A DNA stretch of 6,960 nt from NCBI GenBank assembly GCA_003535775.1, contig DPYO01000232.1, forward strand, positions 1-6,960, written 5' to 3'. Position numbers and translations under genes: made by a program. This DNA comes from Fidelibacterota bacterium (GTDB lineage Bacteria > Fidelibacterota > Marinisomatia > Marinisomatales > UBA8229). This document shows positions 4,097-6,960 of this stretch, piece after piece (the stretch's first letter is position 1; each line of letters begins with the position of its first letter). Under the pieces are notes generated by a model, which was not told where the DNA came from, did not search any database, and was given only the letters and a program-made list of their open reading frames with translations.

Positions 4097-6907
4097 ATGA
4101 ATCTTTCTAAGATATTTCCCAAAGAACGTTTATTAGATAATCCAATCTTTCGTTTGGCTTATTCACATGATGCCAGCATATACCGTCTTGTTCCTAAAGC
4201 TGTGGTCCGCCCGCGGGATGAGAAGGAAGTTAAATCTCTATTAGAATATTGTCGGGATATGCATACACCGGTTACCTTTCGTGCTGGTGGTACATCCTTA
4301 TCAGGGCAATCCATTACTGAAGGAATTATTGCTGAAATCATCCAAAATTGGGAACAACACAAAGAAATGAACTCAGGGAAACTAATAGAACTTCAACCTG
4401 GAGTAATCGGAGCAAGAGCCAATATATACCTTAAACCATACCAGAGAATAATAGGGCCTGATCCAGCTTCAATAAATGTAGCGAGAATCGGAGGTATTGT
4501 TTCAAACAATTCCTCCGGAATGGTGTGCGGAGTTGATAATAATACTTACCATACGCTGGATTCGATTCGCTTTATTTTATCAAGTGGCCACACCTACGAT
4601 ACATCAGTTCAAAGCCATTACCAAATATTTAATGAAAAGGAATCTGTCCTTTCTGAAGCTATACTCCAATGTAAACGTGAGATAGAATCCAATCATAACC
4701 TGGTTAATAAAATACGGGCTAAATATCGTATTAAGAATACGTTAGGATATTCTCTTAATTCTTTTCTGGACTATGAACATCCCTTGGATATATTTGCCCA
4801 TTTATTAGTGGGTGCAGAAGGTACACTGGCTTTCATCTCACAGGTAACTTTAAATACGGTTCCAGATCCACCACGTAAAATAACAGGGCTTGTTTTGTTT
4901 GATTCTGTTGATAAAACCATTCAAGCCCTCCCAATGTTAATCGATGCTGGGGCAGATGCAGTTGAACTATTGGATGATGCTTCCCTGAGAACAGTGCGAT
5001 ATTTAAAAACTCCACTATTTGATCCAAAAATTATCCGGACAGACATGGCAGGCTTATTATTCGAATTCCAAAAGTATAATCAACACTCTATTGATGAATT
5101 AGTCAAAAATATCCCTATTGAATTACAAAAGATTGGATGTGTTCTATCCTTTGGACCTACTGAAGATGAAGCAACCCGAATACAATTATGGAACCTTAGA
5201 AAAGGACTGTATCCCACAGTAGGTGCAATGAGAGAAAAAGGCACAAGTGTTATCACAGAAGATTTATGTTATCATTACAACGATTTACCCGAGGTTGTAA
5301 AGGAATTACGTATTATCTGTCAAAAGTGGAGGTACGATGACTCAGTAATTTTTGGGCATGCCAAAGAGGGAAATCTTCATTTTGTTGCCTCCATGGATTT
5401 TAATAGTTCTGACGGTGTGAAACGTTTTGATGGGTTGTTGAAAGATATGGCAGAATTGACTGTAGATAAATTTAATGGTTCCTTAAAAGCTGAACACGGA
5501 ACTGGCAGAAATATGGCCCCTTTTGTTGAATATGAATGGGGAGGCGAACTGTATCAAATCATGTGGAAAATCAAGCAAATGGCTGATCCTGAAGGAATTT
5601 TAAATCCTGATGTTTTGTTAACGAAAGATCAAAAACTTCACCTAAAAAATTTAAAACCCATACCGATTGTTGATGATAGCGTGGATTTATGTGTGGAATG
5701 CGGATTCTGTGAACCGGTTTGTCCTTCTGCTGGACTGAGTTTGACACCAAGACAAAGGATTGTAATTGCAAGAGAACTACGTCTTAATGAGAAAGATACT
5801 GGAATCAACCATAAAAAATTACTGGAAGATATTGATTACAATTCCAATAAAACCTGCGCTGCGGACGGCCTGTGTGAGATTATGTGTCCCGTAAATATAA
5901 ACACAGGTAATTTTGTGAAAACTTTACGGAAAGATTCTCATTCAAAAGCAGGGGACTGGTGTGTGGCTTGGATACAAAGTCATTTCAAATTTACCCAATC
6001 AGTTTTACGGGGTTTAATCACTATAACACATTGGTGGAGCAAGTTTATTGGAGATTCTATTCCTCATGTACTATCAAAAGTGTTAAATAAGGCAACGAAC
6101 CGTTCAACTCCAATATGGAATCAAAATTTATCAACACCACCTGTTAGCCTGAGTGCTTCAGAATTTAAAAATAATATTGATTTCATTTATTATCCTTCCT
6201 GTGTCGGTCGGGTAATCAGTGCAAATAATGCCAGAGAATCTTTAAGCAAGGTGTTGATTGACTTGTGTGAATTTTCAAATATTCAGTTGTTTATACCTGA
6301 AAAAATACAAGGAACCTGTTGCGGGATGCCATTTAGCTCAAAAGGCTATATACAGGCTGGAAAAACCATGACTGAACAAACTGTTGATCTCATTTTTAAA
6401 GTATCGGAACAGGGGAAAATCCCTATTTTGGTTGACACAACTCAATGTTCTCTTCATCTGATAGAGGCTGGAGCAGGCCTTGATAAAAATTATCAAGAAA
6501 AGTGGAAGCAATTAGATTTTGTTGATGTCCTTCCTTTTCTCACTGAATTGGTGAAAGGAAAAGATCAGCCACAATTGGATCGTGATATAATTTTACATCC
6601 TACCTGTTCAACCCAAAAAATGGAAAATGTTGATTTAATGGTTTCACTTGCAGAAAAATGCGCGACAAAGGTTATTATTCCTGAAAATTATGGTTGTTGT
6701 GGTTTCGCTGGTGACAGGGGATTACTTTTTCCTGAATTAACAAAAAATGCTACAAAAGACGTGGTGGATTCTCTAAAAAATATCAGTACAAAAGTCAATG
6801 GCTATTCCTCCAGTCGTACGTGTGAAATTGGGATGATGACAGCAACAAAGCACAACTATGAATCCATTGTATTTTTAGTTAGAGATTATTTGCAGTCAAA
6901 TGTATAA
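4097..6907 (+). CDS. FAD / Fe-S D-2-hydroxyacid dehydrogenase, YdiJ-like
   Basis: This 936-residue protein has three modules. An FAD_binding_4 domain (about 33-255) carries the FRAGGTSLSGQS loop at 61-72. A FAD-oxidase C-terminal domain (about 260-515) has GHAKEGNLH (420-428) and the EHGTGR motif (His467). A ferredoxin-like segment has CVECGFCEPVCP (532-543) and CAADGLCEIMCP (587-598). Two cysteine-rich CCG domains follow, with Cys702, CCG at 741-743 and Cys784, then Cys837, CCG at 867-869 and Cys909. This order is that of the YdiJ / D-lactate dehydrogenase family, which oxidises D-2-hydroxyacids at FAD and passes electrons through Fe-S clusters to a quinone or other acceptor. Related enzymes act on D-lactate or D-2-hydroxyglutarate; the substrate cannot be decided here. 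It is slightly shorter than the roughly 1,000-residue E. coli relative. No signal peptide or obvious transmembrane segment is seen, so it is probably cytoplasmic or membrane-associated. Confidence 0.93.
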   Translation: MNLSKIFPKERLLDNPIFRLAYSHDASIYRLVPKAVVRPRDEKEVKSLLEYCRDMHTPVTFRAGGTSLSGQSITEGIIAEIIQNWEQHKEMNSGKLIELQPGVIGARANIYLKPYQRIIGPDPASINVARIGGIVSNNSSGMVCGVDNNTYHTLDSIRFILSSGHTYDTSVQSHYQIFNEKESVLSEAILQCKREIESNHNLVNKIRAKYRIKNTLGYSLNSFLDYEHPLDIFAHLLVGAEGTLAFISQVTLNTVPDPPRKITGLVLFDSVDKTIQALPMLIDAGADAVELLDDASLRTVRYLKTPLFDPKIIRTDMAGLLFEFQKYNQHSIDELVKNIPIELQKIGCVLSFGPTEDEATRIQLWNLRKGLYPTVGAMREKGTSVITEDLCYHYNDLPEVVKELRIICQKWRYDDSVIFGHAKEGNLHFVASMDFNSSDGVKRFDGLLKDMAELTVDKFNGSLKAEHGTGRNMAPFVEYEWGGELYQIMWKIKQMADPEGILNPDVLLTKDQKLHLKNLKPIPIVDDSVDLCVECGFCEPVCPSAGLSLTPRQRIVIARELRLNEKDTGINHKKLLEDIDYNSNKTCAADGLCEIMCPVNINTGNFVKTLRKDSHSKAGDWCVAWIQSHFKFTQSVLRGLITITHWWSKFIGDSIPHVLSKVLNKATNRSTPIWNQNLSTPPVSLSASEFKNNIDFIYYPSCVGRVISANNARESLSKVLIDLCEFSNIQLFIPEKIQGTCCGMPFSSKGYIQAGKTMTEQTVDLIFKVSEQGKIPILVDTTQCSLHLIEAGAGLDKNYQEKWKQLDFVDVLPFLTELVKGKDQPQLDRDIILHPTCSTQKMENVDLMVSLAEKCATKVIIPENYGCCGFAGDRGLLFPELTKNATKDVVDSLKNISTKVNGYSSSRTCEIGMMTATKHNYESIVFLVRDYLQSNV

Positions 6908-6934
6908 TTATAAAACAAATATAATTAACTTTTT
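6905..6934 (+). terminator. Possible weak intrinsic terminator
   Basis: TAATTATA (6905-6912, beginning in the stop codon) pairs with TATAATTA (6920-6927) across a seven-base loop, with five T at 6930-6934. The stem is AT only, so it would be a poor terminator on its own. Confidence 0.3.
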
Positions 6935-6960
6935 GCTACCAATTTTGTATATACTCTAAT

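Noticed and set aside
4159..5771. Short frames within the dehydrogenase gene: minus strand 4159-4362, 4833-5027 and 5571-5771, plus strand 4497-4685
   Set aside because: They overlap a gene whose own frame shows the expected FAD and Fe-S motifs from end to end. No motif or start signal supports them.
1..6960. CRISPR array, transposon, tRNA or rRNA
   Set aside because: The only regular repeats are coding LRR units of 69-72 bases. I saw no transposase, terminal inverted repeats, tRNA-like cloverleaf or rRNA sequence.

Overview
The window is AT-rich and resembles a marine free-living bacterium of the Bacteroidota / Marinimicrobia (SAR406) kind. Evidence for this is a plant-type leucine-rich-repeat (LRR) surface protein that runs into a GC-x-DxxACNYNPDA-type unit, a TlpA-like thioredoxin with the N-terminal beta domain common in that group, and almost no Shine-Dalgarno sequences. 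The phylum assignment is an inference from family resemblance and is not proven by any single marker.

Layout. Positions 1-2232 (minus strand) hold the first 744 codons of a large secreted LRR protein whose 3' end lies beyond the left edge. It has a signal peptide, an LRR array, a cysteine cap, a linker, a second LRR array with its own cap, and then the start of a Cys/Asn/Asp-rich C-terminal unit. It has no in-frame ATG at its start and must begin at GTG. A 189-201 bp divergent intergenic region (about 2233/2245-2433) separates it from four plus-strand genes: an exported TlpA-like thiol-disulfide protein (2434-3450), a 40-residue Arg-rich mini-protein (3493-3615), a FadM/YbgC-type hotdog thioesterase (3625-4053), and a 936-residue FAD / iron-sulfur / CCG-domain D-2-hydroxyacid dehydrogenase of the YdiJ type (4097-6907). 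Gaps within this plus-strand run are 42, 9 and 43 bases, so co-transcription is plausible. The window ends in an AT-only hairpin followed by five T.

How the genes fit together. The LRR protein is a surface or secreted binding/adhesion candidate and looks independent of the rest. The plus-strand run mixes envelope redox (TlpA-like), acyl-CoA hydrolysis and oxidation of a D-2-hydroxyacid. No specific joint pathway can be read from the sequence. I found no mobile element, CRISPR array, tRNA or rRNA. The less ordinary items are the Arg-rich mini-protein, a 24-bp perfect palindrome inside the end of the thioesterase gene, and two matching cysteine-rich insertions in the LRR array. None of these amounts to a demonstrated new system.
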